Below, piece after piece: positions 1 through 11,224 of a DNA stretch of 64,000 bases (positions are counted from its first letter, which is position 1; each line of letters begins with the position of its first letter). Location of the stretch: contig JAIQDT010005019.1 of NCBI GenBank assembly GCA_021521415.1, positions 124,001-188,000 of the forward strand, in the 5' to 3' direction. The notes under the pieces are model-generated. The model was not told the origin of the DNA. It saw only the letters and a program-made list of their open reading frames with translations, and did not search any database. The translations under genes and the position numbers were made by a program. The stretch comes from Bidens hawaiensis (taxonomy: Eukaryota > Streptophyta > Magnoliopsida > Asterales > Asteraceae).

Positions 1-444
1 TAAGTAGTTTGGTAGCTTATCAAAAATGAATTAATTGCTTTATTTTCGCTTTGGATATAGACCCAAGGAACATAGTTAAGTATTTGGATATACTATTTAA
101 GGATTGTTAATGAGCAAAAAGTGGCGGAAGAGAAGTATATTCATTATGGATGCTATGTACGAATCCATTAGCTGAATCTATTAGGTTATGTGTAGTGGAG
201 GGGCTATAAATTGGGACGAATTGTGACACATGACGCCAGTCAGCAAGTAGTAGAAATATGTTTTTGGGGTGTAATGGTGTAGGGCTACAAATTGGGCTCA
301 CAGTATCTTTATTTATTAGTTTTTTTTTGTAATTAAAACAAACAAATAAAAACCATTTTATTTAAATAATTAAATAAAATGCATTAAAATTAAAAGGAAA
401 TACAAAAAAAATACATAACTAAAAAAAACATAACTAAAAAAATA

Positions 445-714
445 CTAATATCCATAATATTCGCGCATTTTTTCGACTCGTCGTCGTTGCAACAATGCGG
501 CCTCTTCGTGTGACCCGGCCGCTTTGAGGGATTCGTATTCTTTACTCATCTCCCGCAACTCCATCATAGCGGCAATCTTTTCGTGTTGTTTGTTGGTTTC
601 TCTCATGGTATCGTTGAGTTCCTCGACAAACTTTTCGTGTTTTTTGATCATATCTGTCATGATAGCAGTGAGTTCCACGGGTTTTAGTTGGTTCGGGTTG
701 TTTGTAGGATTCAT
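445..714 (-). CDS. Small coiled-coil ORF inside the Harbinger element (89 aa)
   Basis: The reading frame is open further upstream, but the added residues come from a TA microsatellite, so I start at the ATG at 714 (MNPTNNPNQL...). The product is rich in Glu, Lys, Met and Arg (residues about 20-80), with spacing that suggests one long coiled coil, and ends REYYGY. Autonomous PIF/Harbinger elements encode a transposase plus a Myb/SANT-type ORF1 protein. The Asn/Pro-rich start and charged C-terminal coil resemble the two ends of such an ORF1 joined by an internal deletion; that is inference. The DNA-binding part is missing, so the product could not act alone. It may equally be a chance survivor in a deletion derivative. 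Confidence 0.45.
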   Translation of the reverse strand: MNPTNNPNQLKPVELTAIMTDMIKKHEKFVEELNDTMRETNKQHEKIAAMMELREMSKEYESLKAAGSHEEAALLQRRRVEKMREYYGY

Positions 715-778
715 TTTGCTAGATTTTTTGAAGAATTTGGGTATGAATTGTGTATGAAATGGAGAAGAAGGTGTATGT

Positions 779-1172
779 TTATATATATATATATATATAT
801 ATATGGGATGGATCTTGCGAGAAGTGATATTACAACGAGAAGTGCGAAAAGTGAATGTATAACTCCATTGATCCCCAATCTCACTCCCTTTCATATGATA
901 TTACATACATATATGTAGATTGGTTGTATTTATGTTAATTACACATTCAAACCAACCTACAAACAATAAATGTACCGAGCCATATTCAAACCTATGTACC
1001 TACACACATACAAATGTACATACACATATACAAACATACGTACCTACACACATACATATGCACCTACACAACGCACCTACATATAAGTAAGGGAGTGAAA
1101 TTAGAGATTAATGGAGTTACCCCTTCACTTCTCGCACTTCTCGCTGTAAAAAAACTTCTGAAATGATCCAAT

Positions 1173-1227
<55 letters not shown>
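779..1227. repeat. Nested inverted-repeat unit bounded by TA microsatellites
   Basis: The segment at 805-891 and the segment at 1086-1168 are inverted copies of each other. The shared words include GGGAGTGAGATT, CAATGGAGT and CTTCTCGCACTTCTCG. Runs of (TA)n lie immediately outside both arms (779-804 and 1175-1227). The loop (892-1085) holds diverged copies of TACCTACACACATACA. This looks like a MITE that entered a TA repeat upstream of the small Harbinger ORF. The superfamily cannot be decided, because TA repeats on both sides hide any TSD. Confidence 0.6.
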
Positions 1228-1230
<3 letters not shown>

Positions 1231-1751
1231 TTAATTAATTAATTAATTATTTTTTTTTTATTTGTGACCGTTGAAAACGGTCAAATAATAAAATAATAAT
1301 ACTTTTAAACCCAACTCGGCGATAATAACACCCCGCCCCCGCCCCATTTCGCCCACATATCGCCCCGGGGGCGGTGTTAGCGTCCAATGTAGCCCCAAAT
1401 CGCCCCTAACCCACGCCCACTACGCATAGCCTTAGTGAGTGAGATAAATTTATGAAGGGCGTGTCAAAGAGGATTTAAAGATCTTCCCTGTTTTAAAATA
1501 ATGGAAAGTTAATAGCTCGAGATTCATATTTCTATCATTTCTATTCTTAATGGTTGGACTCGTTTACGAGTTCTTTAACTCTTACGATTGTTGAGAGCCT
1601 AATTTGCACCCAATACTGGGTTCTGGACAGTTTAATCATCTAAAGCAACAAACTAACTGGTGAAAAAGTTTGAAAGTTTTTTTTTTTTTCAAACGGTGAC
1701 TTGCGCAGTTAAGATATATCACACTCCTCGGTCCAACATGATGAGGAGCCT

Positions 1752-3599
1752 CAGGGCCGGTTTTGGGCTTGTGCAAGTTGTGCAGCTGCACAAGGCCCAA
1801 TTCTGGTAGGGGCCCATGATATTTTAAATAGCAGCCCACATTCAAAAGCCTAATAAACAAACCTATATAATACTTTGGTTGGGCTTGGCCCAAACGTAAA
1901 ATGGCTGGAAGAATGGGGGTTCTGAACACTCTGACGGTTGACCCACATATTCAAAATACTTCGTTATTTCTACTTTAAAAAAAATTTACATGTACAGTGA
2001 AAACTATACCTTCTATAAAATAAATAATTTGCTATAATATATTATTTGTAAGCTTACCGTTAGAGCTCTACAAAATTGATATACTTTCGGGAGTATCTTT
2101 AATAATTATGTATCTTAACTTCTCACTTTTATAGATGTTATTTATTATCTATACTATATATAATACACCAATGATGGGTAAATTAAAACTCTTTTTTAAG
2201 TAATTTACAATATATAATGCATGAGTTACAACAATAACTAGGGGCAAACATGTCATTATAACATCAAATATAACGTGCATTTGCAATTTTTTAAAATAAT
2301 TACAAGTTTCATCCCTTTAAATTACAATAATGGTCCGTAGTCTTTTACATATATATTATTTTATTTCACTTTTAACCCAACTACCCTCACGATTTTTAAA
2401 CGGTCATAACTTTTTCGTACGCTAATATTTTTAAAATAAATGGCATCATAAAAACGAGCATTTTATTATCTTTAATTTGAGTATGATATTGCTATAGTTT
2501 TCGAAATAAAAAAAAGTATTCAAAAGTGTTTGCGGTTTGCTTTTGATGGTTTTAATTAAACCATGAGCCAACGTTACACGTTTTTTGTCTTCGAAAACCG
2601 AAACTAAACTGTTTCTAATTAAAGCCCAACTAAACCGAACCATTACCAACGATTAGGTTTCGATATAGTTTGTACTTCGATAAAAGAATTGAGTTTAAAA
2701 TTTAAAACAAGAATTATTAATCAGCATATACCTTCACTTCAAACTAAGTATCAACTAATACGTTATTAAGAGAATCATACTATGAACAAAGATAACATTG
2801 GTCACACAAATAATAAACTTTATTAGAATAAATAGAAGGCAAAATCATAGCAAGAACAAAGATTATAAAAAAAAACACTGGAAATTTAGCTAAATTAAAG
2901 TTGTAATAGACGAATTTGCTCGTATTAAATAAAACTTCGGTTAACTATATTTTAACTATGTCTAATATATATTATATCTAATACTAAATAAGTAAATAAT
3001 TAACATTTCAATATGTACGACTAGCTCCGGTTTGAACCGTGAAACCAAACTGGTGAACGGTCTCACAGTTTCAAACGAAATAATGAACACCCAAAATTTG
3101 TTACATGATTATCAAAGTATTTGTTTCCAGTTTTTCGCTGCATCGCGCGGGCACTTTTCTAGTACTAATAAATGAATGTCTATGTAAATAAGGAACTTAT
3201 ATTTAATTCTTTCACTTATGCCTTTTATTAAGAAAATGTAATCCTATACATTTATTTTAACTATACGTTTCTATTAACAATAATTGATAACATTATTTTA
3301 TTAAATATGGTTTTGAAAGATGATAAAATATAACCATTATTTAAATATTTAAGATGCAATGATCTATAAAATAGTGTCTTAAATTCAAAACATTCAATGT
3401 GGGTCAGAGTCTCATAATTTCCGTAACTATTTAAAAATAAGCTATTTTGTTACAATACTAGTGTTGTTTTGTTTAATGTTTTTATTTTATCTTATCGTTC
3501 TAATATTGATTGTGTGAGTGTGTATAAGTTTATATCAGGGCCCATTCTTGTACCCGTAGAGGGTCTATGAAGAATAACGTTTTCTCATAGACGGCCCTG
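1752..3599. mobile_element. hAT-like DNA transposon inserted in the SINE
   Basis: The ends are CAGGGCCGG (1752) and, on the opposite strand at 3599, CAGGGCCGT; CAGGGCCGG-type ends are common in plant hAT elements. The 8-bp flanks are AGGAGCCT (1744-1751) and AGGAGCCC (3600-3607), 7 of 8 identical, as expected for hAT. Removing the element rejoins the SINE body. The 1,848 bp are AT-rich with no transposase ORF, so it is non-autonomous or decayed. The interior holds AACCGAAC-type sequence (2560-2650 and 3025-3095) related to the two MITEs at 10.6 and 20.5 kb, so it may itself be composite. Confidence 0.7.
3132..3162 (+). other. Possible Helitron 3' terminus
   Basis: The sequence GCATCGCGCGGGCAC followed by TTTTCTAG and then T resembles a plant Helitron 3' end: a GC-rich hairpin a few bases before a CTRR terminus with T next to it. 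The hairpin is imperfect here and no 5' TC end was identified. This is a weak, pattern-only call. Confidence 0.3.
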
Positions 3600-4084
3600 A
3601 GGAGCCCCGCCATCCCACTCGGGCCAGAATATGTTGACATAATCGTGATCCAGGCTGGCATCCGAGTTTTGCTTGGCCGTTCCTGGTAAAACCCAGTTGG
3701 CTCACCCCGCCCGAAGGCACGACAGTTGTTTTTGCTCTGAGAAAATTCGGTCGGAATCAGGACTCAAACCCGGGACATCGGGTCATCCATCATGTTCCTG
3801 GTCATTGGGGCAAGCCCCGCTGGTTAAAAAAAAAAGATTGAAAAAGTTTGAGAGTTAATTCTAAAGAAGAATAAAGGTATTTTATTATCAATATTTTTTT
3901 TATGTTTAATCATTTAATCATGTTATATCTAATTATTTTAATGTTTGATGTATTTGACTTTTCTTAAAATGTTAATAGCAATGTAAATGGTCGAACAAAC
4001 ATGAAGGTGTCGTCTATTAATGTCAATTGTGAAGAGTGAAGACTTGTTTAGAAATTTATCTTTTTTATTCTTCTATTGATACCT

Positions 4085-4500
4085 TGTAACCAGAGAGAAA
4101 TAAAGCGTGATTTCATTGATTAATTAAAATTCAAACCATAACTGATATATATATTTACATAGATACAGCTTAACAAACTAACAAAAAGTCAAAAACAACT
4201 AACAACCATTAACGAAGACTATTATCTCACATCCCCTCTCAAGTTGGAGACACAAAAAAAGCCCAACTTGGACAATAACGAATGAAATTATGGACTTTGC
4301 AAGCTTTTTCTAAAAATATTAGCTAGCTGATCACATGTATGCGTATGCACCAAAGTAAGCAATCCTTCTTGTAATTTTTCACAAACAAAATGACAATTCA
4401 ATTCAATGTGTTTAGTCCTCTTGTGAAACACATGATTTTTGACAATATAAATTACAGCTTGACTATCACATTTTCACATAACAGGAGTAATAGTAGGGGC
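4085..4500 (-). pseudogene. Ty1/copia remnant: RNase H C-terminus, polypurine tract and LTR edge
   Basis: Translated on the minus strand, 4480-4290 gives a clear copia RNase H C-terminal segment, with the family signature of DSQAV, then [14 protein letters not shown], then DQLANIF. Downstream on that strand, about 4255-4230, lies CAACTTGAGAGGGGATGTG, the purine-rich tract that normally precedes the 3' LTR of such elements; the LTR edge continues toward 4085. Stop codons and the lack of upstream domains make it a dead copy. The RT piece at 7.4-7.76 kb has the same strand and the right order, so both probably come from one element. Confidence 0.7.
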
Positions 4501-4646
4501 TTATAACTCTAACATCAGCCTAGTTATTGAAAATCCTTGTGAAAAGGTACCTTTCACATAAGAAAGAGTATGAATTGCAGTGATGTGGTCCAGATTATAT
4601 ATAAATTATATAGATATTTTCTACACTGTTGATAGTTTTTTTTTTG

Positions 4647-5221
4647 GAGTTAAGTGTCATTTTAGTACCTGTGGTTTGGCCAACTACGCAACTTTAGTAC
4701 TTATTCTTTATTTTGTGCAAATGGCTACCTCAGTTTTAAAAACTTGTATTTTTAGTACTTTTTTTCTAACTCCGTCTTTTTTTGGGTTAAGTTAAGGAGA
4801 ATTTGATAACTTCGTTATTTTGTTTGTTTTTTTCTTTTCTTTTTAACGCTTATATCTTGTAAGCCCTAAATCCTCAAATCATAACATCAAAATCCAAATC
4901 CTAAATCTCCAAATATCGTAAAAATTCAAACCCTAAGATGATATGGAGAAAGGGTTTGGGGATTTAGGATTTGGATTTTGATGTTATGATTTGTGGATTT
5001 CGTGTTTACAAGATATAAGCGTTTAGAAGTAAAGAAAAAAACAAAGAAAATAACGAAGTTACCAAATTATCCCTAACTTAACGGAAAAAATAGACGAGGT
5101 TAGAAAAATGTACTAAAATGCAAGTTTTTTGAAACTGGGGTAGCCATTTGCACAAAATAAAGAATAGGTACTAAAGTTACGTAGTTGACCAAACCACATG
5201 TACTAAAATGACACTTAACTC
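4647..5221. mobile_element. MULE-type foldback MITE with 9-bp TSD
   Basis: The two ends are long inverted repeats of roughly 190 bp that begin GAGTTAAGTGTCATTTTAGT and contain the same TTGCACAAAATAAAGAATA word in opposite orientations. A 9-bp direct repeat, TTTTTTTTG, flanks it at 4638-4646 and 5222-5230; 9 bp is typical of Mutator-like elements, though a T-run makes this TSD less discriminating. No ORF of note. It sits just beyond the copia RNase H remnant. Confidence 0.7.
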
Positions 5222-5230
5222 TTTTTTTTG

Positions 5231-6763
5231 TTAGCTTTTGTTTATTATTACTCCTAATTGACTTATATTTGGATTGTTAATGTTTCATGACTAAAGAAGC
5301 TAAAATGGAACACTTTTACTAGATTTGAGATGAGCTCGCTTAAAACAAGTTTTATACATATTGATTTTTATTTGAACTTAACATAATTGAATAATTTTTG
5401 TGATATGCTTCATAAAAATATATAAAAGATCCATATTCAAATCTATTAATTTTAGTTTATATGTTATGGGTGATGTAGGCCACATGAAGATATAAGTCAA
5501 GTTCACATGAATATATTATTATACTCACACCAAATCTGGTCTCATGCTACGAAACCCATTATATTGGTAAAAAAAGGTTCATAACGAAAAAAAAGGAGAA
5601 CACATGCTTCGGTTATGTTAAATTCGTAATTATATTGGGCCATGAGGACAATTGAAGGGTGCAATCCACTCAAATGTTATGGTGGGGAATAAACAAGCCC
5701 ACGAGGGGTATTTGTTTTGTCGGCTACAACATATACAAATTATCCTTTTTATTGAGAAAACCTACAGCCGCACCAAGGAAAACTTACACAGAATTATTAT
5801 TATTTCTTTCTGAAACTGTGCGTTCGAGCAAGGAAAAAAGAGAAGGAAGCAATCAAGTGTTCATTAATTAGAGAGCGTTCGAGTTTCACATCTACTCATT
5901 TAAAGGCAGTTCTTTTGGTTTGATTTTATAATTAACTCCATTATTGAACATATATATTTTATGCTTTTAAACATGATTATTGGCTAAAACCTTTCTAGTT
6001 ACCTAGGTTTTGAATAAATATTTGTTGAGTTTTGGATTACTTGTTGGTTTATTGGTGACTTGTGTTCGACTAATATTATTGTAACCAACTTAACTGATGT
6101 TTTAAAAGATGAGTATGCATGCTTATTTTTAATTTACTTCTATTTAATCGTTCCATATGTGTCTTTATGAATGTCTTTCATATGTAGATACATATTAGGT
6201 AACCTACCGTGTGTTCGTAACTAGTTTATGGTTTATAGTTGACATAATCCATAGGAACTATTGTTTGAGGGTTTAGAGAAATTAAGTGTTCTACCTATCT
6301 TGAGACTGAGAGATAATAGATAGTTGGGTTGTCTTGTTCATTAGGTGGTTTGGGTATAGATTACACGATAGTGAATTTTCCCTTATTGCCTTTTGATTTT
6401 TGCTATCCCAAGTCTTTTTGAGCATCTTTAGGTTACTCCTTATGTCCCTTACACTCCTGAATGTATTGCAATTAGTGATACTGAGAGGCGATCTAGTCAT
6501 TAGAGTACTTTAATATTGTTGGAGAGACTGAGAGGTAATTTAACCAACCGGCTTGCGTCATTTGTCCCTTAGTGTTTCCTTTTAGGTCAAGGATCCACTA
6601 GGTTTCCTATAGGTGTCGTATCTTTAGATCCCGGTTCTATCACAGTTCCCATAGCCGATAAGCGTCCAAGATTCACAAATAGGATTTCAAGCCTAGGTAA
6701 CACCTTTCTCATTATTGTTTTCGTCTAAGTTTTAGAGTTTTAATTTGTTTTTCCTAGTTTAAT
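5231..6763. other. AT-rich intergenic DNA, no gene identified
   Basis: No ORF with recognisable domain content. It lies between the two fragments of the old copia copy, so it is at least partly inserted DNA. I could not place any element boundary. The segment 6540-6720 is less AT-rich than its surroundings and may be remnant retroelement sequence. Confidence 0.4.
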
Positions 6764-6765
6764 TA

Positions 6766-7016
6766 CTCCCTCCGTCCCAATTTAAATGTCCTATTTTGAC
6801 TTTTCAAGTCTTTCTTTTGCAACTTTGACCGTAAATATTTTTGTTCGTGTCATATAATACTTGATGAAAATTATATCAATGTAAAATACATTTAAAACCC
6901 AATCCATTCATATAATTTTCATCAAGTATTATACGACACGAACATATTTACGGTCAAAGTTGTAAAAGAAATACTTGAAAAATCAAACTAGGACATTTAA
7001 ATTGGGACGGAGGGAG
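6766..7016. mobile_element. Stowaway MITE (Tc1/mariner type)
   Basis: The 251-bp unit starts CTCCCTCCGTCCC and ends GGGACGGAGGGAG, the classic Stowaway terminal repeat, and is flanked by TA on both sides (6764-6765, 7017-7018). The two halves are long inverted repeats that would fold into one hairpin; both contain TTTACGGTCAAAGTTG-type sequence in opposite orientation. Non-coding. Confidence 0.95.
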
Positions 7017-7399
7017 TAATTATTAGTTTTAAAATAAAATTAAAAAAATCTAAAAATAATCATTTCTTAATTATGAATATTAATTAGCTTTTAGAACTAG
7101 TCTCGTTAATTTAATAAGTGTCTCTAGGGTTCGATATTCCCGGTCTTCCCATAGCTATTCTACATCCGATAGGTTCACTTGCTTGTTGCTAGTGATTTGG
7201 TTTAGGGTATTCTAGGTTTTTATTACTCGTTGTGCTCGGTTGATTATTTACTAAATTTTATATACCACTTTACGCACAACATGTTGCATTCCAACGAGGA
7301 AGCTTGGAATCTTGTATGAATTGGCTAAGGAACTGGACAACAAATGCAAGATCCAGTCTAGAATGAGTGAGATATCTAGGTTTTCCCTCTATTTTTCTA

Positions 7400-7760
7400 T
7401 ATATATAACAAAGGATCTTCAAACAAAACTCCCTCGTTAGCTTTTAACTGCAAATGATGAGGTAAATTGAGATTGGAAGATCCGTATTATAAAGTTCAGA
7501 CAATATAAATCCATAGCAAACTTTAATTGACACATGATAACACCTTTCTCAGTTTGCAAAAGTTCCATACCCACAAAATGATTGAGAGTACCAAGATCTC
7601 TAATTTAAAATTTAAGTTTAAAGATAGAATCTAAGAATATCTTAAGATTGTTAATCTCTTCTAGAATGTTGCCAACCAATATGTCATCAACATAAATAGC
7701 CACATGAACAACTTATGAAACCACTAACTTTCTTAACAAAGAACGATAATTAATTAAGAA
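7400..7760 (-). pseudogene. Ty1/copia reverse transcriptase remnant
   Basis: On the minus strand the catalytic region reads AIYVDDILVGN (around 7710-7680), the copia RT active site with YVDD. It is followed by the usual downstream segment containing RDLGTLNHFVGMELLQT. Frames are broken by several stops. It is collinear with the RNase H remnant at 4.1-4.5 kb, with about 2.9 kb of other DNA between them. Confidence 0.75.
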
Positions 7761-7769
7761 CCTATAGAA

Positions 7770-10558
7770 CCCGAGTAACTCAACTTGAACTAACTTATTA
7801 TCATTACCTGACACTCGATCAACCTATATAACATTGAGTTGGTTTGCCATTTGATTTTCTTCAAGCCAAAACCCGAACAATCGGAAACCCAGTAAATTAC
7901 CCGAATGAAACCACCATTTGTAACCCAATATGAAGTCCAATCCAGTATAGTGTCATTACTATCATACTTTTTTGTTTAGAGGTGACCAAAGTCACTTACA
8001 AGCCTAAAAATACTTTATTTTGAATACAACTTTGTTTTCATTCAAAGTTATATCGCAATGTTAACAAAAAAATAACCATGTAATTATATTTTTAAACAAG
8101 TTCACGAGCACATAATGTTAAAACTTAAAAGAAAGAACATAAACCAATAATAATATTACAAAAAAATATAGTAGTGTACGTGTGTTAATAGCATGTTATC
8201 TATCTATATATAATGGAGATAGGCAAGGCTGGCCGATATTTTTTATTTTTTGACGGTACTGGGAAGGCCAGACTGGTGTTTTTGTTGGTACCGAGTCTTT
8301 CCTTGAGCTCTCTCATGCTCACACGTCTACTCTTGGGTTACTTAACTTTAGTTAAGTGTTCAATTGTATGTCATTATTTTTATAAATATAAAAGAAACTT
8401 GAAATTAAGTGAGAAACGAAATATATACCAACACTTCTAGCGTTATTTAATAATATTTTAGTGAGAATTCAGAAAAGGAAGAAAAAAAAACTTTTGAGTG
8501 AGAGGTATTAAAAAATAAATTACTATTGGATAAAACTTTTCCATCTTTGAAAACACAAACATTTGCTCTAATAAAATGACTTAATGAATGTTTTATGCAT
8601 ATTACTATTGAACACACGAAGATGCGTTTCTTTCACTAATTAAAATTATACATTTCCTTCATCTAAACAGATAATTCTTCCTAGTTCACATATGTGTGAA
8701 ATAAAGACTTTTAAGACGTTGGCTAGATCAAATCATGCCTAAGTTTCAGGTCTTGTACTTGTTGATTCCTACCCTACTCAACCACCACCCTGACCCTCAC
8801 CGCAGGTTAACTTCTACCAAGTGAAGGTTTGTATTTTCAACTCTCCATTATATAAATAATATTAATGTTACAAGATCATTCAACTTCAAAATCTTCTGAT
8901 TTTTTAATGTATTCCCACGAAGTAGTGAAGCAGAGTAGATCTAAAGCCAGCAAAGTTCTTTTTGGAAAGCATAACTGAGAAGGCTCAAACAAGACCGGAA
9001 ACGTTTAAACATAAAAAAAGAACATAACTTGGGCTATAGGTTGATATACGAGCCCCTATATATGACGGAAATGTTTTGACGAGCCGATTCATGTAGCAAA
9101 CGCCATAGGCAGCTTGGCCCAGTTGTTGAACCCGAATTATATCAATTAGAGCTCCATTTTTGTCACTTAATATTTTCTTCCAAATTTGGTGATTTTAAGA
9201 CATTCTTATATTAGTGTAAAGGACATAAATCACTGATCGTCTTAATTGAAGTGTTTATTTACATCTTGAGAATTTTGTGTGTTTATCTTTTGTGATTCCT
9301 ACCTACGTCAAATAGTGAACAAATTATGTGTTTGTTGAGTTTATGCAAAACTACAACATATTTATCTTATGAGAAAAACATAAATATTTAGATGTTTTGG
9401 CAACAAGTACTGATATATATAACGTTGATGGGATCATATACAAACGGTGGTCCATGGTGACTAAGATCGATGACTAAGGGTAACATGCATACATATGCAT
9501 TTAGAGTAGCAAGATCAACCATTTTCTATCTACTTTGATTCTCGTTTCTATATATGATTCAACTCCTCTTCTTTTCTGTTATCAGTCACATGCATCTTAA
9601 TTTCATCTATTGTTGAGGTCAAATCTACAAGCTAGTACGTAAGCTAATTATGATTCTGATTTCTGACCATCGGATCCGGCCAAAGCTATGTAACAATATT
9701 TAAATGTCTAGTGTAAAATGACAAAAGAATTGTTTAGATAAAATAGTTTGACAAATTGGTTGCACTAGATAAAACATTGTGTCCCATGCATGAACTGGAG
9801 CTATCTGCCTCCAAATATTATATATGCAAACAGCCCAGTGAATATCTAGATATAATACATTACATAATCAATTTAACATTGCTTCAACTATCATAAAAAA
9901 CGATTATTGGTTCCTTTTCTCTTTCATAATTGATAACAAATACTATATAAAAGCGTTTAATTATATAGTTCTTGTTGTTCTCAATCTATATTAAACTCAT
10001 TATGTATTGAATCCGCACATACGACATACATATGTGTTTGTTCAAATGAGAACAACTAGATATTTAGAATTAGTATATTTATAGAAACATCAACCAGTAA
10101 ATAAAATGGTTTTTAATGGTTCCTAATATTTAGCAAGTATTATTGAAACCTACCTTTATTTATGTATAAGACTATTGAGAGGCATCCATAGTACATAACC
10201 ACTTATTTCTTAACCTACAATGCGCTCAAAGCCAGCAAGATTCGAAACCTGGCCTTGGGACGAGACCTGCTCGCGCCATAATTAATCACAAAGTTAATAT
10301 AATCATGCAACCTATGTTATAATTACGCACACATATAGTTGTGCAACTTATATAAATAGTTAAATAACTTATGTTATACGATAATTATGTAACCTATTTG
10401 GTATAATTACATATATACCAAATAGGGTGTTACATGAATTTTTTAAATATATAGAAAAATCATCGTATATTTCCTCTCATTCACTCACAACACTCTCAAT
10501 CACTCCTTGTATTATAAAAATTTCACTCACATATATAATATGGTAGATGGATTAAGAA
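7770..10558. other. Intergenic DNA, no gene identified
   Basis: Mostly AT-rich with short ORFs only. At 10225-10260 a SINE-like tRNA motif is visible (B-box type GGTTTCGAATC on the minus strand) beside AAAGCCAGCAAG, without a tail or TSD that I can define. Nothing else could be supported. Confidence 0.4.
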
Positions 10559-10568
10559 TGCTCGATGT

Positions 10569-11215
10569 TAGGGGTGTTCACGTTCCTGTTTTTGCAGTTT
10601 TTGAGTCAAACCATAAACCAAACCGTTGTTAACGGTTTTTATTATTGTAAACCAAAAACCGAACCGTAGAACTCTTAAACCGAACCGAACCAAATCGTTA
10701 GTAAAAGTTTGGTTTCGGTTTGGGCTTGTTGGATTTTTGTACAAGATGTCCAAATTAATGCATGGTATATTTTTAGTAAAACTGTCATAAATTTATATAA
10801 GTTAACAAGTATAAACATGTCATTAAGAAATATACAAAACACGAGTTTAAGCCATAAACTGGCAGTAGAAAACTTGTATGGATTTGGGCTTTGCCCATCT
10901 TTTTCTTAACCATACTATTCTATATAGTAATACATATCTTAAAAACTTTAAATTAATTATGTATATTAACAACTTCGAACATATATATATATATATAAAG
11001 TATAAATATTTAAAAGCTTAAAAAAATTTAATCACGTGGCCTGGTTCGGTTTTATACAGTTGGTACTCATTATAAACCATAAACCAAACCGTTCGTTAGG
11101 TTTGAGTTTTTTGTAACCGGTCAATCGATAGTTATTGAAAAAACCAACCGTGAAACTAAACCGATGACCAGTTTGGACGGTTTTACGGTTTTGAACCAAA
11201 CCATGAATATCCCTT
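10569..11215. mobile_element. hAT-type MITE of the AACCGAACC family, copy 1
   Basis: The element begins TAGGGGTGTTCA; the far end, on the opposite strand, begins AAGGGATATTCA. Direct repeats GCTCGATGT lie at 10560-10568 and 11216-11224 (9 identical bases; 8 bp would be usual for hAT, with one base ambiguous at the element edge). The subterminal parts are dense in AACCGAACC, AACCGT and GGTTTGGTT words facing each other. It is non-coding; short ORFs there arise from the word repeats. Confidence 0.75.
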
Positions 11216-11224
11216 GCTCGATGT

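Larger units (their letters stand above)
184..1431. mobile_element. Short non-autonomous PIF/Harbinger-type DNA transposon
   Basis: The left end reads GGTTATGTGTAGTGG and the right end, on the opposite strand, reads GGCTATGCGTAGTGG, so 13 of 15 terminal bases match. The element is flanked by TTA on both sides (181-183 and 1432-1434), the 3-bp target duplication typical of PIF/Harbinger. At 1,248 bp it has no room for a transposase; only one small ORF (445-714, minus) is seen. The right subterminal part (1320-1420) is C-rich with CGCCCC repeats, unlike the AT-rich surroundings. A second inverted-repeat unit with TA-rich flanks sits inside it (779-1227). Superfamily is inferred from the ends and TSD, not from a transposase. 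Confidence 0.8.
1677..3839 (-). mobile_element. tRNA-type SINE (about 315 bp) split by a hAT element
   Basis: Outside the inserted hAT (1752-3599) the unit is 1677-1751 plus 3600-3839. It is flanked by a 15-bp duplication, GAAAAAGTTTGAAAG (1662-1676) and GAAAAAGTTTGAGAG (3840-3854), one mismatch. A run of 13 T at 1677-1689 is a poly(A) tail on the minus strand. On the minus strand a pol III B-box-like GGTTTGAGTCC lies at 3770-3760, near the 5' end. Poly(A), long TSD, size and B box together indicate a SINE. I could not find a convincing A box, and a T run at the 5' end is unexplained. Confidence 0.7.

Noticed and set aside
1636..1929. 97-codon minus-strand ORF
   Set aside because: Crosses the edge of the SINE and the hAT; no single element or host gene would encode it.
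3760..3770. tRNA gene suggested by the B-box motif
   Set aside because: No cloverleaf or A box found; poly(A) and long TSD fit a SINE instead.
8213..8440. 75-codon plus-strand ORF
   Set aside because: No domain, no neighbouring gene signals, and composition like the surrounding AT-rich DNA.
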